Source: Bacteroidales bacterium UBA1628 (GTDB lineage: Bacteria > Bacteroidota > Bacteroidia > Bacteroidales > UBA932). From it: a stretch of 15,010 bases of DNA. A model generated the notes under the pieces. The model was not told the DNA's origin and searched no databases. It saw nothing but the letters and a program-made list of their open reading frames with translations. The position numbers were made by a program, and so were the translations under genes. The DNA lies in NCBI GenBank assembly GCA_002321335.1, contig DCMG01000059.1, positions 8,891 through 23,900 of the forward strand. Direction: 5' to 3'. Shown piece after piece: positions 1 through 7,245 of this stretch; the stretch's first letter is position 1, and each line of letters starts with the position of its first letter.

Positions 1-32
1 ACCCCTTCGGTCGCTACGCTCCGAGTGTTACC
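1..32. repeat. Edge-truncated palindromic repeat downstream of rmuC
   Basis: This is the non-coding tail after the rmuC stop. Read on the minus strand it begins GGTAACACTCGGAGCGTAGC and continues into GACCGAAGGGGT at the window edge. GAGCGTAG followed by a CGA-containing stretch resembles the core of the short interspersed repeats found at 5596-5620 and 7541-7624. The GGTAAC end would form an inverted repeat if the sequence beyond base 1 supplied GTTACC. The second end is outside the window, so membership in the family is only a suggestion. Confidence 0.3.
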
Positions 33-1493
33 TTATTCGTCTGGAATAGTTGTGGAGAGTTCAGGGGGAACTATGGATTCGGGACCGGTTTTGCGGGCAC
101 TAGGCTTGATTTTGGCCTGGGACTTCTTGGGGGAGAGTCCGAGTTTCTCCAGTTTCTGGATTTTCTTGACGACACTTTGATTGGATTCGGTCAGTTTTCT
201 GGTTGAGGTCTCGTAGGCGGACTGCGCCTTGCCGAGCATGGTCCCGATCGCCACGTAACTATCCATCCAGCCGTTCAGCTGGCTCATCAGTTCCTCGGCA
301 GTCTTGTAGACCTCGGCGATGTTCTTCTCCTGGTTCGCCTGCTTCCAGGCCATCTGGATCATGTTCAAGACTATCACCAGAGTCATCTGGCTCACGATCA
401 GCACATTGTTGTCCTTGGCCACCTGCCAGAGCATAGGATCCTCCTCTAGCATGAGCCTGAACGCCCCCTCGACCGGGATGAACATCAGATTATAGTTCAC
501 TTTCCGCCGTCCTTCAGGAATATACGAGGCGTAGTCCTTGGACTTGAGCTCATCCACATGCTTGCGCACGCTCTCGACGTGCGCCTTGGCGAACTTCACA
601 CGATCCTCAACTTTCTCTGCGTTGATATATTCCTTGTAATCCTTCAGGCTGACTTTTGAGTCGATGATGACGGTCGTGTCGTCCGGGTAGAGCACCATCA
701 CGTCCGGGATCATCGTCCTGCCGCTCTCGCTCTTGATCTCGTGGCCGCTTTCATCCGTCATCACGCTCTGGGTGAAGAAGTGCACGCCTTCCACCAGCCC
801 GGCGTTCTTCAGCACGTCAGTGAGCAGCATCTCCCCGAAGTCGCCCTGGACCTTTGAATATCCCGTCAGCGCGTTCGCCAGATTCCTTGCCTCGTCCCCG
901 ACCGCCTGCGACCGTTCCATCACATTATGAATATGCTCCTTCAGCTGCGCGCTCTGCTCCACAGCCTCCTTCCGGGACTCCTGCACGGCCTTTCCGAACT
1001 CGGCGAACTTCTCCTGCATCGGTTTCAGAAGCTCAGAGATCGACTCGGCGCTCTGTCTTTTGAACTCAGTGCTGTTGTCCGCTGACAGAGCCTTGAACGC
1101 GTCCTTCATCTTCTCCAGATCCCTCTCGTGCTGCTCCCTCTGCATATTCAAGGCCTTCTCCTGCGCCTCCTTCTGCTCCGCCATCGCCTTTTCCTGAATA
1201 TCCCGCTGAACGGCAAAGGCTTTCTCCTGCAGGAGCCTCTGCTCCTCAAGCGCCTTAGCCTGCTCTTCCCTGAGACGGCTTTCATATTCCTCCCTGGCCT
1301 TGAGCGTGCTTTCCAGTGCCGCGTTCTTCCCCGTCAGTTCCGTCAGCCGCTTGTGGAGTTCGTCCTCCGCGTCCTCATATTCCTTGACAATCCGTTGCCT
1401 TTCAGCGGCATTCCTCTGAATCACAACAAGCAGCGCCACCACGGCGGCCACCGCCACCGCCGAGATCAAAATTATTATTGCCGTAATATTCAT
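33..1493 (-). CDS. rmuC: RmuC family DNA recombination protein
   Basis: This 486-residue protein is a full-length RmuC. It has one N-terminal membrane segment (about residues 3-25), a long Glu/Lys/Gln-rich coiled coil (about 28-140) with several EKAxxxQ-like repeats, and the RmuC nuclease-like domain (about 170-450). Family hallmarks visible are GDFGEMLLTDVLKNAGLVEG, a PDVMVLYPDDTTVIIDSKVS stretch that carries the P-D...D-x-K pattern of PD-(D/E)XK-like folds, and EGAFRLMLEEDPMLWQVA. In E. coli, RmuC limits recombination between short inverted repeats; its biochemical activity is poorly defined. The C-terminal 40 residues are basic and Pro/Ser-rich. The start is the ATG at 1493, directly before the membrane segment. 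It stands alone, divergent from the toxin-antitoxin pair. The identification is firm; the cellular role is inferred from the family. Confidence 0.95.
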   Translation of the reverse strand: MNITAIIILISAVAVAAVVALLVVIQRNAAERQRIVKEYEDAEDELHKRLTELTGKNAALESTLKAREEYESRLREEQAKALEEQRLLQEKAFAVQRDIQEKAMAEQKEAQEKALNMQREQHERDLEKMKDAFKALSADNSTEFKRQSAESISELLKPMQEKFAEFGKAVQESRKEAVEQSAQLKEHIHNVMERSQAVGDEARNLANALTGYSKVQGDFGEMLLTDVLKNAGLVEGVHFFTQSVMTDESGHEIKSESGRTMIPDVMVLYPDDTTVIIDSKVSLKDYKEYINAEKVEDRVKFAKAHVESVRKHVDELKSKDYASYIPEGRRKVNYNLMFIPVEGAFRLMLEEDPMLWQVAKDNNVLIVSQMTLVIVLNMIQMAWKQANQEKNIAEVYKTAEELMSQLNGWMDSYVAIGTMLGKAQSAYETSTRKLTESNQSVVKKIQKLEKLGLSPKKSQAKIKPSARKTGPESIVPPELSTTIPDE

Positions 1494-1580
1494 AGACTTA
1501 ACTGTTCTCTAAATCATTGATCTACCTTACTTGATCATTCTTAGGCAGGACTTTGCTGTCCATAATTACGTTAAACAGCA

Positions 1581-1598
1581 TTATGTAATATTACGTAA
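1581..1598. repeat. 18-bp near-perfect palindrome upstream of rmuC
   Basis: TTATGTAATATTACGTAA is symmetric except for one position pair (1584 and 1595). A further related half-site, ATTACGTTAA, lies at 1565-1574. The cluster sits about 90 bp upstream of the rmuC ATG and about 90 bp upstream of the toxin-antitoxin promoter, so it could be a regulator's binding site for either direction. No regulator can be assigned. Confidence 0.4.
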
Positions 1599-1603
1599 AA
1601 ATT

Positions 1604-1615
1604 CCGGAATATTCA
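1604..1615 (+). repeat. Copy of dispersed 12-mer CCGGAATATTCA (non-coding)
   Basis: This is one of five exact copies of CCGGAATATTCA found by eye in the window. This copy is intergenic, between rmuC and the toxin gene, and its CCGG lies within the palindrome ATTCCGGAAT. The other exact copies are at 5810-5821, 8423-8434 (reverse), 10225-10236 and 14738-14749 (reverse). The function is unknown. Confidence 0.6.
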
Positions 1616-1683
1616 ACGGGAAGATAAAAAACATATATAAACGCAAAGAAACATAAAAAGTTCGCATCTTACCCCCAACCCTT

Positions 1684-1715
1684 TTTGGCCAAGTTAGCCT
1701 GAACGAATATATTTG
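1684..1715 (+). promoter_or_regulatory. Bacteroidota promoter of the toxin-antitoxin operon, with TTTGGC repeats
   Basis: A TTTG at 1684-1687 is followed by 20 nt and then TATATTTG at 1708-1715. This matches the Bacteroidota primary sigma pattern (-33 TTTG, 19-20 nt, -7 TAnnTTTG). Transcription should start near 1721, giving a leader of about 70 nt before the toxin ATG at 1792. TTTGGC occurs three times as direct repeats (1684-1689, 1712-1717, 1728-1733), overlapping both promoter boxes and the start site. TTGGCCAA at 1685-1692 is also a palindrome. These are candidate sites for autorepression by the antitoxin. Confidence 0.65.
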
Positions 1716-1791
1716 GCTTTCCACTGGTTTGGCATCGATTGAAAAATATCACGGTCGGTGTCGTGTTTTGGAAACTTTTATTAATTTTGCA

Positions 1792-2124
1792 ATGATTAAG
1801 TTAATATTATTGGAAAGTGCGCGCAGCTTTCTCAAACGTCTGCCGCCTCAAGTGATGAAGAAGATTCTCTACAACATTGATAGAGTGATCGGAGGGGAGA
1901 TAAATGCGGAACTTTTTAAGAAACTTGAGGGAAGTGAGATTTGGGAATTCAGGACGTTGTATAACGGTACTTGTTACAGACTTTTTGCGTTTTGGGATTC
2001 TCGTAAGGGGACTTTTGTGGTGGCAACCCATGGAATTGTGAAGAAGACTCAAAGGACTCCAAGAAAAGAGATTTCGAGGGCTGAGGCTATAATGAAAGAG
2101 TATTTGAGAGACAGAAATATATGA
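1792..2124 (+). CDS. higB: HigB/RelE-family type II toxin (Gp49-like)
   Basis: This is a 110-residue basic protein of the RelE/ParE superfamily, phage Gp49-like (HigB) branch. These toxins are usually ribosome-dependent mRNA nucleases that arrest growth when free of antitoxin. Visible family features are an N-terminal helix pair (SARSFLKRLPPQVMKKILYNI), the strand IWEFRTLYNGTCYRLFAFW, then FVVATHGIVKKTQRTPRKEI, which carries the usual TH-G-x-x-KK-x-x-(K/R)-TP motif, and a closing helix EISRAEAIMKEYL. The ATG at 1792 is preferred to an in-frame TTG at 1729: the family starts with this short strand, and the upstream residues are unlike it. The stop overlaps the antitoxin start (ATGA), so the two genes are translationally coupled. 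The toxin-first order is the higBA arrangement. Confidence 0.88.
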   Translation: MIKLILLESARSFLKRLPPQVMKKILYNIDRVIGGEINAELFKKLEGSEIWEFRTLYNGTCYRLFAFWDSRKGTFVVATHGIVKKTQRTPRKEISRAEAIMKEYLRDRNI

Positions 2125-2450
2125 GTAATATGAAAGCATACACATTTGACGAGGTTAAGGATGAACTGCTTGGAAAAGTTGGGACTCCGGAGCGTGATGA
2201 ACATGAGCGCAAGGTTGCCGAAGCAATCAATGCGTTCAAGATAGGGGAGATAGTCAGGGAACGACGCCTTGGCCAGAACCTTACGCAGGCAGAACTCGGG
2301 AAACGTATGGGCGTGAAGAAATCCCAGGTCTCTAAACTCGAAAGGGGAGAGGATATGTCCCTCCGCTCGATGCGCAGGGTATTCCGTGCTCTGGGAGTCG
2401 AGTCTGGCATCCTTGACCTTGGCCCGGCTGGAAAAGTCACCTTGTGGTGA
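2121..2450 (+). CDS. higA: HigA-type XRE-family antitoxin
   Basis: This 109-residue protein has an N-terminal part (MKAYTFDEVKDELLGKVGTP, then EHERKVAEAINAFKIGEIV) typical of antitoxins paired with Gp49-like toxins. A Cro/C1-type helix-turn-helix follows at about residues 50-93: NLTQAELGKRMGVKKSQVSK, then LERGEDMSLRSMRRVFRALG. It should bind and neutralise the toxin and repress the shared promoter at 1684-1715, where three TTTGGC repeats are possible operator elements. Its ATG overlaps the toxin stop by 4 bp. A second ATG four codons in (MKAY) is an equally possible start. The pairing and domain are clear; the operator is inferred. Confidence 0.9.
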   Translation: MSNMKAYTFDEVKDELLGKVGTPERDEHERKVAEAINAFKIGEIVRERRLGQNLTQAELGKRMGVKKSQVSKLERGEDMSLRSMRRVFRALGVESGILDLGPAGKVTLW

Positions 2451-2790
2451 GCAATCTATTTCTCCTCCATCTTGTTGTATTTCATTGGTACAACCTAAAC
2501 CATGTTCCTCCGCATCGTCCGCGCGAAGGAGCATGGTGAGTCTGCCGAACCACGGTTGGCTTGCCGATGATCAGTCTATTCAGGAACCTCGCAGGCTGTA
2601 TGGAAAGTGGAATGGACAATTTGTCTCCACCCTTTAGCTAATTCGGTAACCAACGCTATGTGCAAGACTGCTGATTCTCTGTGTTAGTGGGTGAGTAGTT
2701 GGTTATTTACATACTATTAAATAGTTAACACTATGTCTAAGGTGCGAATCCGCTAAAAAGATGAGTTATGATATTTATTATCAATGATTT

Positions 2791-2866
2791 GCGAATCACG
2801 CAGATCTTCGCTACCTCTTTGCGGTGGGGGCGCTGGGGCACCACCGCTGCCTCCGGTGAAAGGCAG
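2791..2866 (+). other. Three tandem hairpins, possible structured RNA
   Basis: Three stems follow each other: GCGAA/TTCGC (2791-2795 with 2807-2811), GCGGTGG/CCACCGC (2821-2827 with 2841-2847) and CTGCC/GGCAG (2847-2851 with 2862-2866). The middle stem encloses a G-rich loop. The last two abut and share base 2847. No promoter or U-tract clearly frames them. They could be a small RNA, a remnant of a mobile element end, or chance. Confidence 0.25.
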
Positions 2867-2911
2867 TTTGGGGCATACTAACAGTTGAGTTGTGTGTTGA
2901 GTGAGATGCTG

Positions 2912-2942
2912 TTGTCAGGTGAGATGTTGAAAGACATTTTTG
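2912..2942 (+). promoter_or_regulatory. Weak candidate promoter facing the tip gene (antisense)
   Basis: A TTG at 2912-2914, 20 nt, then CATTTTTG at 2935-2942 matches the Bacteroidota promoter pattern except for the first base of the -7 box. It points toward the 3' end of the pilus tip gene, which is on the opposite strand, and no plus-strand gene follows. It would make an antisense transcript if active. Chance occurrence is quite possible. Confidence 0.2.
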
Positions 2943-3141
2943 CCGCATAGTGTCGTCGAAACCCTCCATTTGTCGGTACTGAACTACGATTTAGCCTAAT
3001 AATGTCGTTCATTCCCCTCCGTTGTAATCTATGTGCTTGCGGAGGAGGCAATGATCGGACCGGGTGGGCTACATTGTAGTAAGGAACTTCACTATAGGGG
3101 CATGTGGAACATCTCTGCGGAAAAAATTGAAAATAAGAATG

Positions 3142-6100
3142 TCATCGGGTGAATTCTCTTACCGGACGGACCGGGCGGGCCATGGCGGCGGCGCCGACGA
3201 ACCAATAGTTGGATGTGACCCCTCCAAGCGCCAATCCGGCTCCTGAACGGGTTCCGCCATTGGACCAGATTATCTGATTGCTCCAGAGGTATACTATTTG
3301 GGGATTGAAGTTTCCGCCAGCCCCGACACCATTAACTAGATAATTTTTGTACCATCGTTCTCCTGTGCCTGTCAAAGCCATCCGGTTACCCTGCTTGTTT
3401 TTCTTGGTGTAAACGTAATATATGTAATAGCCGTCATGGCCGTTCATGCCCTCATATGTGCCGTTGAATAAATCTTGCAGATTCTTGCCATGGTATTGAG
3501 GATTGTTTTTGTGTTCTTTATCATCAATGATGTTAGCGTTGACCATCATTTTGAAATATCCGACTGGTGGCACCATATAGCCGGCTGGCGATGGATCGTA
3601 AACTGTTTTTTTGCCGGAATACTCGTAATTAACCAAATGAGGGCTGGTGAAGCCTATGGATGTATTATTCCATAGGTTGTAGTAGTTGGTGTTCAGCCAA
3701 TGCTCATTTCCTAGTTTGTATTCAATGTTTCCACCCAAATACAGAACATTCGGGTTCTTTATTCCGTCCTTAATGTTTACGAATTGAGAACTAAGTTCGT
3801 AAGCAAGCTCTCCGAAATTATATTTCACCACCGACCCGCTGTTCATGAAACCGACAATAGGGTCTTTCCGCCCGAATTGATAATAGACGTTGTTGCCGAT
3901 CCAGTACTCGATCTTTTTTTCACGCTGTTCCACGTTGAGTGTCACCTTGTTGCCGCTTTTGTCTTGGGTGAATGTCATCGTGCCGGTACGCTTGAGGTAC
4001 CAGACGTTCTTCGGGTCGCACCATCCCAGATTGTAAGGAGCTGAGGTGTACTGTCCGTAGCCGTTGTCCCATGCATCGAAAGTTACGTCATTGCTTCCGA
4101 TTTTACCGTCTGTGTTATTGTAGAACCAGTGCTCGTCAATCCAGATGTGCCAGCTCCACATGATTGTGCCGCCATTGTCTTTGATGGCAAGCACGACATT
4201 CCCTTGCTGGATCTCGTCGCGGTTCACCTTGAAAGAAAGATAGTCGTAGCCGTCAGATCCGTTATATTCCAGTTTGACATCGGAGACGAGGTTGTAGGCG
4301 TCCTGCCACACAAGAATGGCGCTTTTGGCTCCGGAAATCTTGGCTCCGGAGATATTGTTGCCTTTATAGTCCGGGAAATTCTTCAGCGCTGTGCCCACTC
4401 CGTTAACGTTCCCGTTGCCGAATTTGTAGCAGCCGGAATTGAGACTCCCGTTGGTTATCGCGTTGCCATAGACAAGAGGCAGCTTGTAATATCCAGGGGC
4501 GTTCACCACATAGCAGTTGGCTGTGTTTCTGACGCCTGTGACCATAGACAGGTCTCTTGGGTTTGATGCTGACTCGACTTCCGGATTTGTGCGCATCTGC
4601 CAGTCTCCTTCCCAGTCGGTTCCGGTTATCTGCGGACGGAAAGTTACATTGTACTGAGTACGGTCGTAAGAACCATCACCGCTCCAAGTGTTGTCCGGCA
4701 TCCAGACCTTCGGGTCTATCTCCGTGTTGTCGTTGTTCCAATACTTCCCGATATAGCCGGAAATCGCGTCAGGGAACGATGTCTTGCCTTTTGTAGCCTC
4801 TGCGGTCCATGGAACGATTTCCTTTATTGCCGGATTGTTCGCGCGCTCCCTCCAGCTCATGACCTTGTAGTATGCTCCTTTAGTCACTGTCTGGTTGACC
4901 ACAATCCTGCCTGGCGCGTCAGAGAATCCGCCCTTGGACGGCTCATTATCATTGACAGTCTGCTCGCTGCCGATGACCTCAAAATGGTAGATCCAGTTGG
5001 AGGAACTGGTTGAAATCGTGTAAACATATTCCTTTCCCGGCTCCCAACGGGTGACTTTGTTGTCATTGATCTTTCCTCGCAGTGTGAATGTCCTGCCATC
5101 CTTGTCTCTCTTGAAGACAACCTCAATCTTGGCATCTGCCGGAATGTCCTGCGGAATCAGCATGAAGGTCTTTTTCGGCATCCTGTCATTCAGCACGACA
5201 TCTGATGATTCATCGGACGGAGTGGCGCTTACACCAGTTACCTTGTAATCAAATGTCTGTGAATATGAACTCTCTGGGGTGCCGTAATCCGACCATGTGA
5301 ATCCCTCGGTGCTGAAATCATAGACGCATTTCCCGCTGCCGGCGACTCCGAGAATCGAAATGCTTTCGATCGTGCCTCCCACTACATCGCTTACCGCGAA
5401 CTTAATGGCGGATAAGGCGTGCCTGAAATTCATCGGCACCTTGCCATTGTCACTGCCGGCTCTGTCGCAGATGTTGGTGGCGAACATCAGATCCGGCTGG
5501 GACTCGGCATCGTTGTTTCCGGTTCCTGACGGGGTCTTGAAGTTGAATGTCGCTTGGGTATTGGTTACTATCAGGTTTGTAACGGAGCTTACAGGAGCCA
5601 CTTCGACAGGCTCAGTGACCGAAACCGGCGCGAATGCGAAGAATCTCAATTTCTTACCGACCTGAGGCCAATAGTACAGAGGGGCTGTGCTCCAGACATC
5701 GCTTCCCGAGCGTGGCTTGACAGCCGAATATGAAGGAATATGCTTTCCTCCGCCGTTCGGAAAGAAAGCGGTGACTCCGAATCCGTCCGATCCGTTCGCG
5801 GCCTTGAATCCGGAATATTCATTGACAGGCGCTGATTTAGTGACAGTTTCTTCGCAATCTCCATAGTCTGTAACGTATGTATGGAGGTACAGAGTCTTGT
5901 CAAACCCATGTGCGCGCAGTTCAAGCGGCTCCAATAATGACGATGTGTCTTTAGTCTTGTCCTGTGACCTGGTGACCTCTGTGTCCAGCCTCCCTGCGGT
6001 CACGTAGAACTGCATTTCCTCGCCAAGCGTCTCATCATCGATCATGTCCCACACACAGGCGCAAGGCAGCCATACAATGGCGGCCATAAGCCAGATGCGA

Positions 6101-6144
6101 AGGAGTGTGTTCAGATGTCTAGAAAACCGCGTCATGATATTCAT
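3142..6144 (-). CDS. Large fimbrillin-family tip protein with FISUMP-like C-terminal domain
   Basis: This is a 1000-residue surface lipoprotein and the last gene of the pilus operon. The signal sequence ends at a PCAC lipobox (Cys30, or Cys28). VTRS at residues 57-60 gives a basic processing site about 30 residues after the lipid cysteine, as in other type V pilins. Residues about 60-380 look like a Mfa_like_1 fimbrillin fold: VTAFFPNGGG, LRFFAFAPVSV, DLMFATNICDR, MNFRHALSAIKFAV. Residues about 380-740 are a middle region I cannot assign. Residues about 745-1000 resemble the Fib_succ_major (FISUMP) module: NNVYYQFGRKDP, VYDPSPAGYMVPPVGYF, and a final ARPVRPVREF. It lacks the C-terminal strand seen in the other subunits, consistent with a terminal, adhesive position. 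The ATG at 6144 lies 3 bp after the upstream stop; a second ATG at 6135 is possible. Ligand unknown. Confidence 0.85.
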   Translation of the reverse strand: MNIMTRFSRHLNTLLRIWLMAAIVWLPCACVWDMIDDETLGEEMQFYVTAGRLDTEVTRSQDKTKDTSSLLEPLELRAHGFDKTLYLHTYVTDYGDCEETVTKSAPVNEYSGFKAANGSDGFGVTAFFPNGGGKHIPSYSAVKPRSGSDVWSTAPLYYWPQVGKKLRFFAFAPVSVTEPVEVAPVSSVTNLIVTNTQATFNFKTPSGTGNNDAESQPDLMFATNICDRAGSDNGKVPMNFRHALSAIKFAVSDVVGGTIESISILGVAGSGKCVYDFSTEGFTWSDYGTPESSYSQTFDYKVTGVSATPSDESSDVVLNDRMPKKTFMLIPQDIPADAKIEVVFKRDKDGRTFTLRGKINDNKVTRWEPGKEYVYTISTSSSNWIYHFEVIGSEQTVNDNEPSKGGFSDAPGRIVVNQTVTKGAYYKVMSWRERANNPAIKEIVPWTAEATKGKTSFPDAISGYIGKYWNNDNTEIDPKVWMPDNTWSGDGSYDRTQYNVTFRPQITGTDWEGDWQMRTNPEVESASNPRDLSMVTGVRNTANCYVVNAPGYYKLPLVYGNAITNGSLNSGCYKFGNGNVNGVGTALKNFPDYKGNNISGAKISGAKSAILVWQDAYNLVSDVKLEYNGSDGYDYLSFKVNRDEIQQGNVVLAIKDNGGTIMWSWHIWIDEHWFYNNTDGKIGSNDVTFDAWDNGYGQYTSAPYNLGWCDPKNVWYLKRTGTMTFTQDKSGNKVTLNVEQREKKIEYWIGNNVYYQFGRKDPIVGFMNSGSVVKYNFGELAYELSSQFVNIKDGIKNPNVLYLGGNIEYKLGNEHWLNTNYYNLWNNTSIGFTSPHLVNYEYSGKKTVYDPSPAGYMVPPVGYFKMMVNANIIDDKEHKNNPQYHGKNLQDLFNGTYEGMNGHDGYYIYYVYTKKNKQGNRMALTGTGERWYKNYLVNGVGAGGNFNPQIVYLWSNQIIWSNGGTRSGAGLALGGVTSNYWFVGAAAMARPVRPVREFTR
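5596..5620 (-). repeat. Short interspersed palindromic repeat inside the tip gene
   Basis: On the minus strand this 25-bp element reads GGTCACT at one end, a GAGCCTGTCGA core, then AGTGGCT. It matches the copy at 7600-7624 in the anchor gene at 21 of 25 positions. It encodes SVTEPVEVA at about residues 175-183 of the tip protein. From memory, similar sequences encoding VTEPVEV-like peptides occur in many bacterial genomes. It sits between the fimbrillin strand FFAFAPV and the next strand, plausibly in a loop. Confidence 0.65.
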
Positions 6145-6147
6145 AGT

Positions 6148-7230
6148 TTACAGATCGATATAAACCTTTCCGCCGAACACCCACTTCTCCACGTTGACTG
6201 TGAACAGGATAGGCGTGACGTTCACCGTGTAGCGGTACTCATAGTTGCGAATGATGTCGAACCGTCTTCCATCATCTTTGGTGGTGGAATAGTCGCGGAA
6301 GTCTATGCGATAGACAGCGTCGCTGTCTTTGAGTTTCAATTCGATGAACGAGCAGTCACCGCGAGCCATGCCTGTCGGGCCGGCGTTGATATATTCAGGG
6401 ACATAGATTGTCCATACTTTCCTTTCCGAATCGGCGGAGAAGTAAAGTGTGGCTTCCGGGGTATTGTCCTCGGCTTCCATGCAAAGATGTGCTGTGCCGG
6501 AGTATGAGGTGTTGTCGTACATCCCGAGCGGCGCGCATGCGAAATCCTTGTTGTGCTTATTCAGCGTGACGCTCTCAAGTTCGGTCTCGCAGCCTGCGTT
6601 CAGACTGACCTCGATTTTAGCCAAAGCCCTCAGAAGGCTGACCTCTCCGAGGTAAGTCTCGACATCCGGCCTGAAATAGAGCGCGTTCACGGTTCTCACT
6701 CCGTACATAGGAATCGTAGATTCCGCAGACGGCTTGAACGGCACATCGGAAGTACCTGTGTATCTGGCTATGGACCAATCGGCCTTGCAGACATCCTCTA
6801 TTGTTGTGACTCTTGCCTGAAGACCGGCCGGGCTGGACGGCCAGTTGGCCAGAACCACAACCTTGAAGTCTCCTGACGGAGGATTCGTGACCGTGCCGCG
6901 CAGTTCCCATTTCTGGGGATAGGCAGTGTTGTCCACAGGCTTCACCTCATCAGGAGAAAATCTCTGAAGGAATTTGTTGTCTGTGTCGAAGAACAGGATG
7001 TGGAGGCTGGAAATGTCGATGTAGTTCTCATAGCCTGAGCCAGTCTCTTCAGTCTCGGTGAGCGCACGTGACACGCCGGACCCCTTTCCGCCTGTGTTGA
7101 TGCGGAGACTTACCTGAAGCGTGCCTCCGTCACAGTCGGCTTCGCTCTCCTCGAAAACGAATTTCTCGCAGGAGAGAAGCGTCATGCAGCAGAGTGCCGC
7201 CAGCGCAAGAATATGCAAGGCTCTTTTCAC
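6148..7230 (-). CDS. FimA-fold accessory pilus subunit (lipoprotein)
   Basis: This 360-residue lipoprotein (lipobox LLSC, Cys21) is related to FimA/Mfa-type minor pilins. Features are the early strand DGGTLQVSLRI, a classic SRA processing site (Arg55-Ala56), LHILFFDTDNKFLQ, FKVVVLANWPS, IPMYGV, LLRALAKIEVSLNAG, and the closing strands YRYTVNVTPILFTVNVEKWV. The N-terminal strand before Arg55 would be removed on assembly, leaving a groove for strand exchange; the C-terminus (VYIDL) would be the donor. It probably sits between the fibre shaft and the tip, like P. gingivalis FimC/D or Mfa3/4, but which one it corresponds to cannot be told. The start is GTG at 7230, the only start compatible with an intact signal peptide, so translation may be weak. 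It lies 15 bp after the anchor gene and 3 bp before the tip gene. Confidence 0.88.
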   Translation of the reverse strand: MKRALHILALAALCCMTLLSCEKFVFEESEADCDGGTLQVSLRINTGGKGSGVSRALTETEETGSGYENYIDISSLHILFFDTDNKFLQRFSPDEVKPVDNTAYPQKWELRGTVTNPPSGDFKVVVLANWPSSPAGLQARVTTIEDVCKADWSIARYTGTSDVPFKPSAESTIPMYGVRTVNALYFRPDVETYLGEVSLLRALAKIEVSLNAGCETELESVTLNKHNKDFACAPLGMYDNTSYSGTAHLCMEAEDNTPEATLYFSADSERKVWTIYVPEYINAGPTGMARGDCSFIELKLKDSDAVYRIDFRDYSTTKDDGRRFDIIRNYEYRYTVNVTPILFTVNVEKWVFGGKVYIDL

Positions 7231-7245
7231 CGTAAACTTTTCCTT

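Larger units (their letters stand above)
2451..3141. other. Intergenic stretch without a convincing gene
   Basis: About 690 bp lie between the antitoxin stop and the end of the pilus operon, and no reading frame resembles a family I know. Noted inside it are a short frame 2502-2570 beginning MFLRIVRAKEHGES, which could be the start of a decayed transposase, and an imperfect hairpin at 2607-2630 (GTGGA/TCCAC enclosing GACA/TGTC) that may lie at the 3' end of the toxin-antitoxin transcript. There is also a 13-bp palindrome ACTATTAAATAGT at 2713-2725, three adjacent hairpins at 2791-2866, and a stem CCTCCG/CGGAGG at 3016-3045 about 100 bp beyond the tip-gene stop. No clear U-tract terminator for the pilus operon is visible. 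The mixed content suggests decayed mobile or accessory DNA. Confidence 0.6.

Noticed and set aside
1782..1789. Second TAnnTTTG box (TAATTTTG) just before the toxin ATG
   Set aside because: It would start transcription inside the coding start and lacks a -33 TTG at the right spacing.
1729..1791. TTG-started extension of the toxin by 21 residues
   Set aside because: The transcript begins just upstream, but the added residues do not resemble the family, and the ATG at 1792 gives a normal-length protein.
2745..2757. tRNA T-loop-like string (GGTGCGAATCCGC)
   Set aside because: No acceptor stem, D arm or anticodon arm can be folded around it.
4320..4355. Tandem SGAKISGAK repeat in the tip protein
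   Set aside because: Only two short units; too little to call an expanding repeat or CRISPR-like array. No CRISPR array was seen anywhere in the window.
4129..4566. Plus-strand open frame of 145 codons inside the tip gene
   Set aside because: It is antisense to a protein with clear pilin features, and its translation matches no family I know.
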